From the NCBI GenBank assembly GCA_020633975.1, contig JACKCR010000006.1, positions 1 to 64,000 of the forward strand: a stretch of 64,000 nucleotides of DNA, written 5' to 3'. Below are positions 50,122-58,096 of this stretch, one piece after another (position 1 is the stretch's first letter; every line of letters begins with the position of its first letter). The notes beneath the pieces are model-generated. The model was not told where the DNA came from and searched no databases. It worked only from the letters and a program-made list of their open reading frames with translations. The stretch is from Candidatus Eiseniibacteriota bacterium. GTDB lineage: Bacteria > Eisenbacteria > RBG-16-71-46 > CAIMUX01. The position numbers were made by a program, and so were the translations under genes.

Positions 50122-50430
50122 CTACTTGTACCGGTAGACGACCCGGCCACGGTTCAGGTCATACGGCGAGAGTTCGACCGTGACCTTGTCTCCGCGGAGG
50201 ATCCGGATGAAGTGCCGGCGCATCTTGCCGGAGATGTGGGCCAGAACGACGTGTCCGTTCTCCAGCTCCACACGGAACATCGCGTTGGGGAGAGGCTCGA
50301 TCACCGTACCGGTCACTTCGATTGCGTCGGTACGTTGTTGCCGTTCTTCCTCACGCGGCCTGTCGTTGCCTGCTTGCTTACGTGCTTTGCCCTTTCCGGA
50401 CGTCCCGGTCGGGCGCTTCCTGGGTGGCAT
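50122..50430 (-). CDS. infA: Translation initiation factor IF-1 with N-terminal extension
   Basis: The 102-residue protein contains a full IF-1 OB-fold from about residue 36: [58 protein letters not shown] and RVVYRYK. IF-1 binds the ribosomal A site during initiation. Usual length is 71-73 residues; here about 32 extra residues rich in Lys, Arg, Pro and Gly precede it ([20 protein letters not shown] and on). The start is supported by an AGGAGGTG ribosome site upstream, and no other Met start occurs before the OB-fold. The extension may contact rRNA. It is monocistronic between the exporter genes and the TRAP operon. Confidence 0.93.
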   Translation of the reverse strand: MPPRKRPTGTSGKGKARKQAGNDRPREEERQQRTDAIEVTGTVIEPLPNAMFRVELENGHVVLAHISGKMRRHFIRILRGDKVTVELSPYDLNRGRVVYRYK

Positions 50431-50612
50431 ACTCTAGACACACCTCCTGAATACGTGCTCGGATCCGACGACGAGTCGGGCTGCCGAGGTCCAGTTCGGT
50501 CCCGATGCCGAACGATCCTGCGAAGGGTACGTTGTTCGGTGTGCATCGTCAAGCAAACCCACGGGTTGGGCTGTTTTGACACGGGTCGGGGGATCTCCTA
50601 TGATCCCGCCCG

Positions 50613-51536
50613 ATGCATACCGACCAACTAGACCCGGCGCGTGGCGAGTCGACTCGCGTACGCGCCTTCCGTGTTCTGGGCGGACTCGCCGCTGGCGTCG
50701 TCCTGACCCAGGTTCTTGGATGTGGCGTGACCAACAAGGTTGCGGTGGGCACGATGGTGCCTCTGCTCGAGTCGACCGTCGAATCCACCTTCCGGGAGCG
50801 CGACGTCGAGACCGTGCGGGAGGGTATTCCCGCCAACTTGCTGTTACTCAGAGGGTTCGCGGAGGAATACGACGGCGACGAGACCCTCCGGATCCTCGCG
50901 GCTCAGTCCTATTTCTCCTTCGCGCTGGGGTTCGTAGAGGACTTCGAGCCGGACAGAGCGGCACTCCTCTACTCCGAGGGCTGGCGGCTCGGTCGCGAGC
51001 TCCTCGAGCATCGGGACTGGTTCCGCGACGCACAGGCCGAAAAGCCAGTTCCGAGCGCGGAGGTCCTGGACAAAATCGAGGAGGACGACGTTCCTCTCCT
51101 CTTCTGGACCTTGGCCAACTGGACCCGTTGGGTGAGCCTCAACCTCGACGATCCCGCCGCAGTCGCGCAGCTCGCCCGCGTCGAGCTCTATCTGGATCGC
51201 GTCATCGAGCTCCAGCCGGACTACTACTACGGACTTCCGCTCGCTATGGTGGCTTCGCTCCAGAGCTTCAGGCCCGAGATGTTGGGCGGGAAGCCCGAAG
51301 CCTCTAAGTCCAACTTCGAGGAGGCTTTCCGCGTCTCGGGGAACCGCATGCTCTACTTCAAGGTTCTGTACGCGGAGTTCTACTGCAAGCGGGTGTTCGA
51401 TGAAGACTGCTTCGTCGAGACCCTCGAAGAGGTGATCGCCGCGCCCGACGATCTCCTGCCGGAACTCCAGCTTTGGAACGAAGTGGCGAAGGACAAAGCC
51501 GCGTACCTATTGGAGACCCGGGATGACTATTTCTAG
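50613..51536 (+). CDS. TRAP transporter TatT-type component
   Basis: The 307-residue lipoprotein-like product has a hydrophobic segment ending in a lipobox-like VLGCG. All-helical TPR-type hairpins follow: VETVREGIPANLLLLRGFAE, LRILAAQSYFSFALGFVEDF, AALLYSEGWRLGRELL and YLDRVIELQPDYYYGLPLAM. It matches TatT of Treponema pallidum, a trimeric periplasmic lipoprotein that binds the substrate-binding protein TatP. TatP follows with a 14-base overlap, supporting the assignment. TatT-containing TRAP systems are thought to move hydrophobic ligands. It is the first gene of a five-gene operon. Confidence 0.85.
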   Translation: MHTDQLDPARGESTRVRAFRVLGGLAAGVVLTQVLGCGVTNKVAVGTMVPLLESTVESTFRERDVETVREGIPANLLLLRGFAEEYDGDETLRILAAQSYFSFALGFVEDFEPDRAALLYSEGWRLGRELLEHRDWFRDAQAEKPVPSAEVLDKIEEDDVPLLFWTLANWTRWVSLNLDDPAAVAQLARVELYLDRVIELQPDYYYGLPLAMVASLQSFRPEMLGGKPEASKSNFEEAFRVSGNRMLYFKVLYAEFYCKRVFDEDCFVETLEEVIAAPDDLLPELQLWNEVAKDKAAYLLETRDDYF

Positions 51537-52614
51537 TGCAGTGCTCTCCCGCCCGAGGCGTTCGATCCGTCGGATGTTCCTCCTGACCGGTCTCGCTCTT
51601 GTCGGGATCCTCACGATGGCAGAGCGGTTCGCTCCGAGCCTCGTCCATGCGAAGCCGAAGTATCAGCTCAAGATCGCGACGATCGCTCCGGATGGTTCGA
51701 CGTGGATGAACCTCATGCACGAGCTCGACGACGCCGTGCAGGCGGAGACCGGCGGCGAAGTCGGCCTCAAGTTCTACCCCGGTGGTATCCAGGGTGACGA
51801 GCCGATCGTCCTCCGCAAGATCGCGACAGGACAGCTCCACGGAGGCGGACTCACAGGAGTCGGACTCGGCACGATCGCGCCCGAGCTGCGCGTACTCGAG
51901 CTTCCGTTCCTCTTCCGCGACGAGTCCGAAGTCGCCTGGATCCACGAGCGGATGGATCCCAAGTTCGAATCGATCCTCTACGACGCCGGCTACACGCTTC
52001 TTGGATGGGCCGACGTCGGATTCGTCTACCTCTACAGCAAGGATCCGATCGCGACGAAAGCGGATCTCAACGGCCAGAAGCTGTGGCTCTGGGAAGGGGA
52101 TCCTCTCGCGGAGGAGTTTCTCTCCAAGGCTGGAGTCGCGCCCGTTCCGCTCTCGATCACGGACGTCATGACGTCCCTCCAGACCGGACTCATCACGTCT
52201 GTCTACGTCTCTCCGCTCGCGTGCATCGCGCTCCAGTGGTTCACGCGCGTCGGCTATACGACCGATGTCCCGATCACGCACGCGATGGGTGCCGTCGTCG
52301 TGACGAACGCGGCGTGGGAGAAGATTCCCGAGGCGCACCGCGCGACCGTGCGGAAGCTGGCCGACGAGTACTTCGCGAAGCTCCAGGCCGCGACCACGAA
52401 GGAGAACGCTCAGAGTGCGCAAGTGATCGCAGAGAGCGGAGTGAAGACCGTGCACGTTTCGGACGCCGAGGTGGAGAGTCTTCGTGCCATCGGAAAGGAC
52501 GTCGCGTCCGCCCTGACCGGCAAGCTCTACCCCGCGGAGTTGCTCCAGCAGGTCGAGGCAGAACTCGGTTCGTGCAGGGCGAAGGCCGGTACGACCGGGG
52601 CACTCGTGCGGTGA
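51523..52614 (+). CDS. TRAP transporter substrate-binding protein (DctP/TatP-type)
   Basis: The 363-residue protein has a signal (FLLTGLALVGILTMAERFAP) and the DctP fold: IATIAPDGSTWMNLMHELDD, GGEVGLKFYPGGIQGDEPIV, GQLHGGGLTGVGLGTIAPEL, LELPFLFRDESEVAWI and WADVGFVYLYSKDPI. In most DctP proteins an Arg in the following strand holds a carboxylate. Here the site reads NGQKLWLWEGDPL with aromatic residues instead, as in TatP-like proteins with greasy ligands. It overlaps the TatT gene and is followed 19 bases later by the DctQ gene. Confidence 0.88.
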   Translation: MTISSAVLSRPRRSIRRMFLLTGLALVGILTMAERFAPSLVHAKPKYQLKIATIAPDGSTWMNLMHELDDAVQAETGGEVGLKFYPGGIQGDEPIVLRKIATGQLHGGGLTGVGLGTIAPELRVLELPFLFRDESEVAWIHERMDPKFESILYDAGYTLLGWADVGFVYLYSKDPIATKADLNGQKLWLWEGDPLAEEFLSKAGVAPVPLSITDVMTSLQTGLITSVYVSPLACIALQWFTRVGYTTDVPITHAMGAVVVTNAAWEKIPEAHRATVRKLADEYFAKLQAATTKENAQSAQVIAESGVKTVHVSDAEVESLRAIGKDVASALTGKLYPAELLQQVEAELGSCRAKAGTTGALVR

Positions 52615-52633
52615 CGATGGATCCGAGTCGATC

Positions 52634-53299
52634 GTGAACGAAGGAACGTTCCTCTTTGGGAGCCTCGCCCCCGGGCGAGGCTTCGTCTTCGCTCTCGCCG
52701 GGGTGCTCGCGGTGTGCCTCGCGCTCCGTGTCCTGATCCATCGGCGTCACGAGACAGGGTTCGTCGCGGTGACCCGTCCCTTGGAGCGCTGGCTCCTTAC
52801 CGCGTTCCTGCTCGCGTTGGTGCTCCTCTCCGCTTTCCAGATCGTTTACCGGAACGTCTTCGGATCCGGGTTCGTCTGGATCGATCCGTTCCTCCGGAGT
52901 CTGGTCCTCTGGCTCACCTTCCTGGGCGCCTTCGCTGCGACCGCGCAGGGGCGGCACATCGGTATCGACATCGTGGGACGGTTGTTGCCAGAGACGCCCC
53001 GCAAGGCGCTCTTCCGACTCCTTTCCGCGCTGGCCGGCGCCGTGTGCGTCGCGCTCGCGAACGGCGCGTACGAGTATCTTTCGCTCGAGAAGGAGTTCGA
53101 GGCGGATGCATTCCTCGGACTCGCGACCTGGCACGTTCAGAGCATCCTCCTTCTCGGGTTCGTCCTCCTCGCCTACCGGTTCTTCGTTGGGGCCGTTCTA
53201 GGCGTGAGGCCAGAAGACGAAGAAGGCCGCTTCGGCGAACCCGCACCGACGCCGGGTGAGGCGATCCCGTCGGGTGAAGTCCGGGGGGCCGCGCGATGA
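52634..53299 (+). CDS. TRAP transporter small permease (DctQ)
   Basis: The 221-residue protein starts at GTG. Four core helices match DctQ: WLLTAFLLALVLLSAFQIVY, then RNVFGSGFVWIDPFLRSLVL and WLTFLGAFAATAQGRHIGID, and the C-terminal helix SILLLGFVLLAYRFFVG. A leading helix near residues 12-32 may be extra. The protein pairs with DctM to form the sodium-driven membrane unit. It overlaps the DctM gene by four bases. Confidence 0.88.
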   Translation: MNEGTFLFGSLAPGRGFVFALAGVLAVCLALRVLIHRRHETGFVAVTRPLERWLLTAFLLALVLLSAFQIVYRNVFGSGFVWIDPFLRSLVLWLTFLGAFAATAQGRHIGIDIVGRLLPETPRKALFRLLSALAGAVCVALANGAYEYLSLEKEFEADAFLGLATWHVQSILLLGFVLLAYRFFVGAVLGVRPEDEEGRFGEPAPTPGEAIPSGEVRGAAR

Positions 53300-54609
53300 T
53301 CTTGCTGGTCGTGCTCGGACTCCTGGCGCTCGCGCTCCTCGGCATGCCGCTGTTCACGGTGATGGGCCTCGGGTCTCTCATCGCGTTCGGGAGCGAGGAC
53401 ATCTCGTCGTCCGCGGTGATCTCCGAGATGACACGGCTCGCGACGTCTCCTGTCCTCGTCTCGATCCCGCTCTTCACGTTTGCGGGGTATCTGTTCGCGG
53501 AAGGGGGGACTGCAGCGAGGCTGGTGCGACTGTCCCGCGCCGCATTCGGGTGGATCCCGGGCGGTCTTGCCATCGTGTCGCTCGTGACGTGCGCGGTGCT
53601 CACCGCCTTCACCGGGGCGAGCGGAGTGACGATCGTCGCCGCGGGCGGGCTCCTCATGCCCGCGCTGCTCCAGGAACGCTACTCGGAGCGGTTCTCGCTC
53701 GGTCTCCTCACGACTTCTGGGAGTCTCGGCCTTCTCTTTCCGCCCAGTCTTCCGCTCATTCTCTATAGCTACGTGGCGTCCTCGGCGGCGGGCGGACTGC
53801 TGCTGGATCCCGCATCCGCGCCTACCGTGGATCGCCTCTTCGTCGCCGGGCTCCTTCCTGGAATCTTCCTCATCGTCGCGCTCTCGTTCCTCTGCGTACG
53901 GGAAGGCGGGCAACGGAAGATCGCGCGAACGCCGTTCCATTGGTCGGAGGTGTTTCCGGCCCTCCGCGGCGCGCTCTGGGAGATTCCGCTCCCGATCATC
54001 GTATTGGGCGGCATCTACGGCGGAAAGCTGACGGTGATCGAGGCCGCTTCCGTCACGGCGCTCTATGCCTTCGTTTCCCAGGTCTTCATCTACCGGGATG
54101 TCAGCCTGACCCGTCTCCCCAAGATCGCGGCCGAGAGCATGACTTTGGTCGGCGGCATCCTCGTCATCCTGGGCGCGGCTCTCGGGCTGACGAACTACCT
54201 GATCGACGCCGAGGTGCCGCTCCAGCTGCTCGAGTGGGTTCGCGGGACCATCGACAACCGGCTCGTCTTCCTGCTCGTGCTCAACGCGTTTCTGTTAGTC
54301 GTCGGTTTCCTCATGGACATCTTCTCGGCGCTCATCGTCGTGGTGCCGCTCATCGTTCCACTGGCGCAGGAGTACGACGTCAACCTGGTCCATCTCGGAA
54401 TCATCTTCCTGACGAACCTGGAGATCGGATACTCTACTCCCCCGGTCGGGCTGAATCTCTTCATCTCGTCCTATCGCTTCGGGAAGCCCGTGGTGGAAGT
54501 CTATCGCGCGTCGATCCGATGGCTCGTCGTGCTCCTCATCGCGCTTCTCGTCATCACCTATGTTCCCGAGCTCTCGCTCATTCTGCTGAAGTGGATGTCG
54601 ATTCCCTGA
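53296..54609 (+). CDS. TRAP transporter large permease (DctM)
   Basis: The 437-residue protein has about eleven hydrophobic segments and DctM hallmarks: LGMPLFTVMGLGSLIAF, PLFTFAGYLFAEGGTAARLV, TAFTGASGVTIVAAGGLLMP, GLLFPPSLPLILYSYVASSA, GGKLTVIEAASVTALYAFV and NLEIGYSTPPVGLNLFISSY. It carries substrate across the inner membrane using the ion gradient. The stop overlaps the start of the next gene (TGATG), so the secreted protein downstream belongs to the same operon. Confidence 0.92.
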   Translation: MILLVVLGLLALALLGMPLFTVMGLGSLIAFGSEDISSSAVISEMTRLATSPVLVSIPLFTFAGYLFAEGGTAARLVRLSRAAFGWIPGGLAIVSLVTCAVLTAFTGASGVTIVAAGGLLMPALLQERYSERFSLGLLTTSGSLGLLFPPSLPLILYSYVASSAAGGLLLDPASAPTVDRLFVAGLLPGIFLIVALSFLCVREGGQRKIARTPFHWSEVFPALRGALWEIPLPIIVLGGIYGGKLTVIEAASVTALYAFVSQVFIYRDVSLTRLPKIAAESMTLVGGILVILGAALGLTNYLIDAEVPLQLLEWVRGTIDNRLVFLLVLNAFLLVVGFLMDIFSALIVVVPLIVPLAQEYDVNLVHLGIIFLTNLEIGYSTPPVGLNLFISSYRFGKPVVEVYRASIRWLVVLLIALLVITYVPELSLILLKWMSIP

Positions 54610-55730
54610 TGTCTAGGCGGTCTCCCGCAATCCTCTCCCGGCTCGGAGCGACCCGCGTCTCCGGTCTTGCGACCGCGATCGCGCTCGTCTTCGCGCTCGC
54701 CTTCCTCGGCGGACCTCGTTCGGCGGGGTCTGCCCCCGAGGCGTGGCATGGTCCCCCCGAGATCCGCCGGGACTTTCCGCCCGAGGACATGTGCGACCGA
54801 ACCGAACTGCCGGTTCTGCTCGAACTCGACCGTGCGAGCATCGACTCGATCGGTCGGGCGTTCTCTCATCACAACGAACGGCTGATGGCGCGCGCCACCA
54901 CCCTCCTCGAGAACGGCCACTTCGGCGACCCGAAGAGCAAGAACGCGATCAAGACGGCGCGCGAGTACTTCCAGATCCGCTCCTGGAGCGCGATGTACAC
55001 GATCTCGAACCTCACCGACCTCCGCGGCGGCGTCGCCCGGATGGAAGGGTCCGGCCACTTCCTCCCGCTCATCGAGTCGTACTACCACGCCGCGATGTAC
55101 CCTCTTCGGCACGTCGATGTCGCGCAAGTCGGCGAGGGCACGTTCTGCCTGCGGTACAAGATCCCGCCGCAGTACGACGAGACCTTCACACTCGGTGAGC
55201 AGAAGATCCGCGTCCACGCCCTCGACACGAAGAACCATGATGGCAAGAAGGTACGCGTGCTCGACCGGGAATGGGCGACCGGTGACGGTGGGCTCTTGGA
55301 GCTCCTGTACGAGTCTGGCTATACCGGCCGCGTCCACCGGGAGCGGATCATGGACCGAGGCGACCTGCTCGACCTCGTCACCTTCTACGACATCGAAGGG
55401 CTCTACGTCCGGAAGCACGGCACCCACCGCCTCTCCGCCATGGCGATCTGGCGGAACGTCGTGGAGGGCGACGAGATCCCGGAGCACACGAGGATCGGGT
55501 CGACGGCCTACTTCCCGGAGATCGACATCGACCTGCCTTGGTTCCTCCCGGACCTGGGTCTCTCCGACCTTCGCGACTTCGCCTACCCGCTTCCGCTTCT
55601 CTCCGAGGAGCTGTTCGAGAGTGGGAAGATCCCGGCCTGGTTGGGTGCTGACGCGATGGGTCGTTTCGATGGCTGGGATACATGTGGCCCGCGCCCCGAG
55701 ATCCTCGACCAACGCTTCCCGGACCTGTAG
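54609..55730 (+). CDS. Secreted protein of unknown function at the end of the TRAP operon
   Basis: The ATG at 54609 overlaps the DctM stop. The 373-residue product has an Arg-rich n-region, a signal core (GLATAIALVFALAFLGGPRS) and a mature domain rich in aromatics and charged residues (MCDRTELPVLLELDRASIDS, SWSAMYTISNLTDLRGGVA, FCLRYKIPPQYDETFTLGEQ, IDIDLPWFLPDLGLSDLRDF). I do not recognise a family. Its coupling to a TatT/TatP-type transporter suggests it supplies or accepts the transported ligand at the envelope, for example as a lipid-binding or outer-membrane-linked partner. That is inference. Confidence 0.65.
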   Translation: MSRRSPAILSRLGATRVSGLATAIALVFALAFLGGPRSAGSAPEAWHGPPEIRRDFPPEDMCDRTELPVLLELDRASIDSIGRAFSHHNERLMARATTLLENGHFGDPKSKNAIKTAREYFQIRSWSAMYTISNLTDLRGGVARMEGSGHFLPLIESYYHAAMYPLRHVDVAQVGEGTFCLRYKIPPQYDETFTLGEQKIRVHALDTKNHDGKKVRVLDREWATGDGGLLELLYESGYTGRVHRERIMDRGDLLDLVTFYDIEGLYVRKHGTHRLSAMAIWRNVVEGDEIPEHTRIGSTAYFPEIDIDLPWFLPDLGLSDLRDFAYPLPLLSEELFESGKIPAWLGADAMGRFDGWDTCGPRPEILDQRFPDL

Positions 55731-55862
55731 CTGGTGGATCGGAAAATGGTACGCCGGGCCTGAGCAAACGCCGTAACCTCATGAGGGGTGTCGATCTGCG
55801 AGGATCCGGGCACTTGAATCCGACAGCGCGCTAAGTTGCTGTCCCTCGTTTAGTTAGCGGGC

Positions 55863-57227
55863 GTGGAACATTTTCCGCGCCACAACCCTCGGAGACCAAG
55901 GGTGATCGAGCTGTCGGGCTGGGGTAGACATCCACGGGTGTGGGCCGAGGAGGTCAAGTCCGAGTCGCTCGAGCGGATCACGGAGGCGGCGTCGCTCTCC
56001 AGAGGGCTCGGGCGTTCCTACGGCGACTCTTCGCTACCCGCACGCGAGGGCGCTACCGTCGCGAATTCGACGGCGGCAGACCGGCTCATTTCCTTCGACG
56101 AGTCGACCGGGCTCGTGCGGGCCGAGGCGGGGTTCCCGCTCTTCGAGCTCGTCCGCCACTTCCTTCCGCGGGGCTGGTTCACGCCCGTCACTCCCGGAAC
56201 TCAGTTCGTCACCGTCGGTGGGATGGTGGCCTCCGATGTGCACGGAAAGAACCACCACGTCGAAGGGTGCTTCGGGGAGCATGTGACGGCGCTCAAGATG
56301 CGGCTCGCGGATGGGCGGATCGTCGAGGTGACCGATGAGTCGGAGCCGGATCTGTTCCGCGCGACTCTGGGCGGGATGGGGCTCACCGGACACATCCTCG
56401 AGGTGTCGTTCCGTCTGCAGCGCGTCCCGAGCCCTTGGATCTATGGGGAGAGCGAGCAGGTTCCGAACTTCGAGACGTTGATCGAGCGGCTTCGCGAGGC
56501 GAGCCACGACTGGCCCTACACCGTGAGCTGGGTGGACTCGGTGCGGACGCACGGGGACGTGGGGCGAGGCATCCTCATGAAGGGGAGGTGGGCCGAGCCG
56601 CACGAAGCGCCGTCTCACGCGCCGGAGATCCGCCGTTCCGTGGCCGTGCCGTTCGACTTCCCGCGCTGGGCGCTTGCGCCGTGGTCGATGCGGCTCTTCA
56701 ACTACGCGTACTTCCACAAGCACGGCGCTGGAGTGCATCGCGGGATCGAACACCCGCAGGACTTCTTCTACCCGCTCGACTTCGTGCGCCAGTGGAACCG
56801 GGTCTACGGCCCGGACGGATTCGTCCAGTATCAAGCGGTCGTTCCGGTGGCACAGGATCCGGGGGTGGCGCGTCGATTCTTCGATGTCCTGACCCGTGCC
56901 GAAGTGGGTTCGTTCCTCACCGTCGTCAAGGACTGTGGCCCGGAGGGGCGGGGCACTCTTTCGTTCCCACGTCCGGGCATCTCGATCGCCTGCGACATCC
57001 CGATGCGGGGCGACGCGACCCAGCGGTTGGTCGACGCGCTGAACGCGGTCGTCGTGTCCGCGGGAGGGCGGATCTACCTCACCAAGGACTCCCTCACGCG
57101 GCGCGAGGACTACGAACGGATGGACCCGAGATTGGAGCGGTTCCGCGAAGTGCGGAGGAAGTGGGACCCGGAGATGCGCATCAAGAGTGCGCAGTCGGTG
57201 CGTGTTTTCGGAGATTCGGCGGAGTAG
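55863..57227 (+). CDS. dprE1: DprE1-like FAD-dependent oxidoreductase
   Basis: The 454-residue protein starts at GTG. The FAD-binding (PCMH) part shows LSRGLGRSYGDSSLPAREGA, TPGTQFVTVGGMVASDVHGK and LFRATLGGMGLTGHILEVSF. The C-terminal half contains GFVQYQAVVPVAQDPGVARR, RGTLSFPRPGISIACDIPM and the end DPRLERFREVRRKWDPE, as in DprE1. DprE1 oxidises decaprenyl-phospho-ribose to the 2-keto form, which DprE2 then reduces to the arabinose donor; a DprE2-like gene follows. The residue equivalent to the mycobacterial active-site Cys387 appears to be Ala with a Cys one place later. The lipid-sugar substrate here is unproven. Confidence 0.82.
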   Translation: MEHFPRHNPRRPRVIELSGWGRHPRVWAEEVKSESLERITEAASLSRGLGRSYGDSSLPAREGATVANSTAADRLISFDESTGLVRAEAGFPLFELVRHFLPRGWFTPVTPGTQFVTVGGMVASDVHGKNHHVEGCFGEHVTALKMRLADGRIVEVTDESEPDLFRATLGGMGLTGHILEVSFRLQRVPSPWIYGESEQVPNFETLIERLREASHDWPYTVSWVDSVRTHGDVGRGILMKGRWAEPHEAPSHAPEIRRSVAVPFDFPRWALAPWSMRLFNYAYFHKHGAGVHRGIEHPQDFFYPLDFVRQWNRVYGPDGFVQYQAVVPVAQDPGVARRFFDVLTRAEVGSFLTVVKDCGPEGRGTLSFPRPGISIACDIPMRGDATQRLVDALNAVVVSAGGRIYLTKDSLTRREDYERMDPRLERFREVRRKWDPEMRIKSAQSVRVFGDSAE

Positions 57228-57357
57228 ATCGATGAGGCTGGTGCTTCGGCTCGGGTGTGGATGCCTCGGTGGGGTGCCGGGCGCTGCTTCGGGCGCGGAT
57301 GCCTGGGTAGAGTGCGGATGCTGCTTCGGATGTCGTTGAGGACGGAGGTTGTCGAAC
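57228..57357 (+). repeat. Degenerate repeat tract between the dprE1- and dprE2-like genes
   Basis: The 130-base gap repeats GGTGTGGATGCC/GCGCGGATGCC/AGTGCGGATGCT and GCTGCTTCGG blocks two or three times each. No gene is visible. It may be a decayed minisatellite and contains the GGAGG site for the next gene. Confidence 0.45.
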
Positions 57358-58095
57358 GTGAAGGTAGTGATCATCGGGGCGACCAAGGGGATCGGTCGGT
57401 CCGTGGCTCGGATTCTGGCCGAGCGGGGAGACTCTCTCTTCGTCCTCGGAAGAAACGGCGACGAGCTCGCGCGAACGAAGCAGGACTTGGAAGCACGGCG
57501 TTCGTCGCTCTCCGTAGGGGCGGCTCATTGCGACCTTCTCGATGTCAGCACGATCGGGCCGGCGTTGGACGAAGCGGATCGCGCACTCGGTGGGTTCGAC
57601 ACCGTCGTCGTGACGGCGGGACTCTTTGGCACGCAGGAGGAAATCGAGAACGACGCGGATCTGAGAGACCGTGTCCTCCAAGCGAACTTCGTCGGAACGA
57701 TTCAGTTCTGCGAAGCAGCGAAGGCCCTCCTCCTCTCGCGCGGCGGGGGGCGGCTCTGCGTGCTCTCGTCGGTTGCGGGGGAGAAGGCGCGGAAGCCGGT
57801 GGTCATCTACGGGGCAACCAAGGCCGGGCTGACGGCCTACCTGAATGGACTCGACGCACGGCACTACGCAGACGGACTTCGCGTCGTCGTCGTGAAGCCG
57901 GGCTTCGTCCGCACGACGATGACCGCGAACCTCCCGGAGCCTCCCTTCGCGGGAGACGTCGAACCGGTCGCTCGAGACATCGTCAAGGCGATCGACCGCG
58001 AATCATCCGAGATCTACACCCCTTGGATCTGGCGTTGGGTGATGACTGCGGTGCGGATGCTTCCACGCGGCTTCATGCGGAAGGCCAAGTTCTGA
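57358..58095 (+). CDS. dprE2: DprE2-like short-chain dehydrogenase
   Basis: The GTG at 57358 is preferred because GGAGG lies nine bases upstream; a TTG at 57349 would abut that site. The 245-residue protein has the SDR cofactor loop GATKGIGRSVARIL, the central NAG-like position at TAGLFG, and the catalytic set in CVLSSVAGEKARKPVVIYGA followed by TKAGL, with Tyr and Lys in the Y-x-x-x-K order. DprE2 reduces keto-ribose to arabinose on the polyprenyl carrier. The pairing with dprE1 supports the call; without it this would be only a generic SDR. The next gene starts two bases later. Confidence 0.75.
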   Translation: MKVVIIGATKGIGRSVARILAERGDSLFVLGRNGDELARTKQDLEARRSSLSVGAAHCDLLDVSTIGPALDEADRALGGFDTVVVTAGLFGTQEEIENDADLRDRVLQANFVGTIQFCEAAKALLLSRGGGRLCVLSSVAGEKARKPVVIYGATKAGLTAYLNGLDARHYADGLRVVVVKPGFVRTTMTANLPEPPFAGDVEPVARDIVKAIDRESSEIYTPWIWRWVMTAVRMLPRGFMRKAKF

Positions 58096-58096
58096 A

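Noticed and set aside
53940-54608. Upstream extension of the secreted protein at the end of the TRAP operon
   Set aside because: The extension is Arg/His/Pro-rich and lies within the DctM gene in another frame. The ATG at 54609 gives a proper signal peptide.
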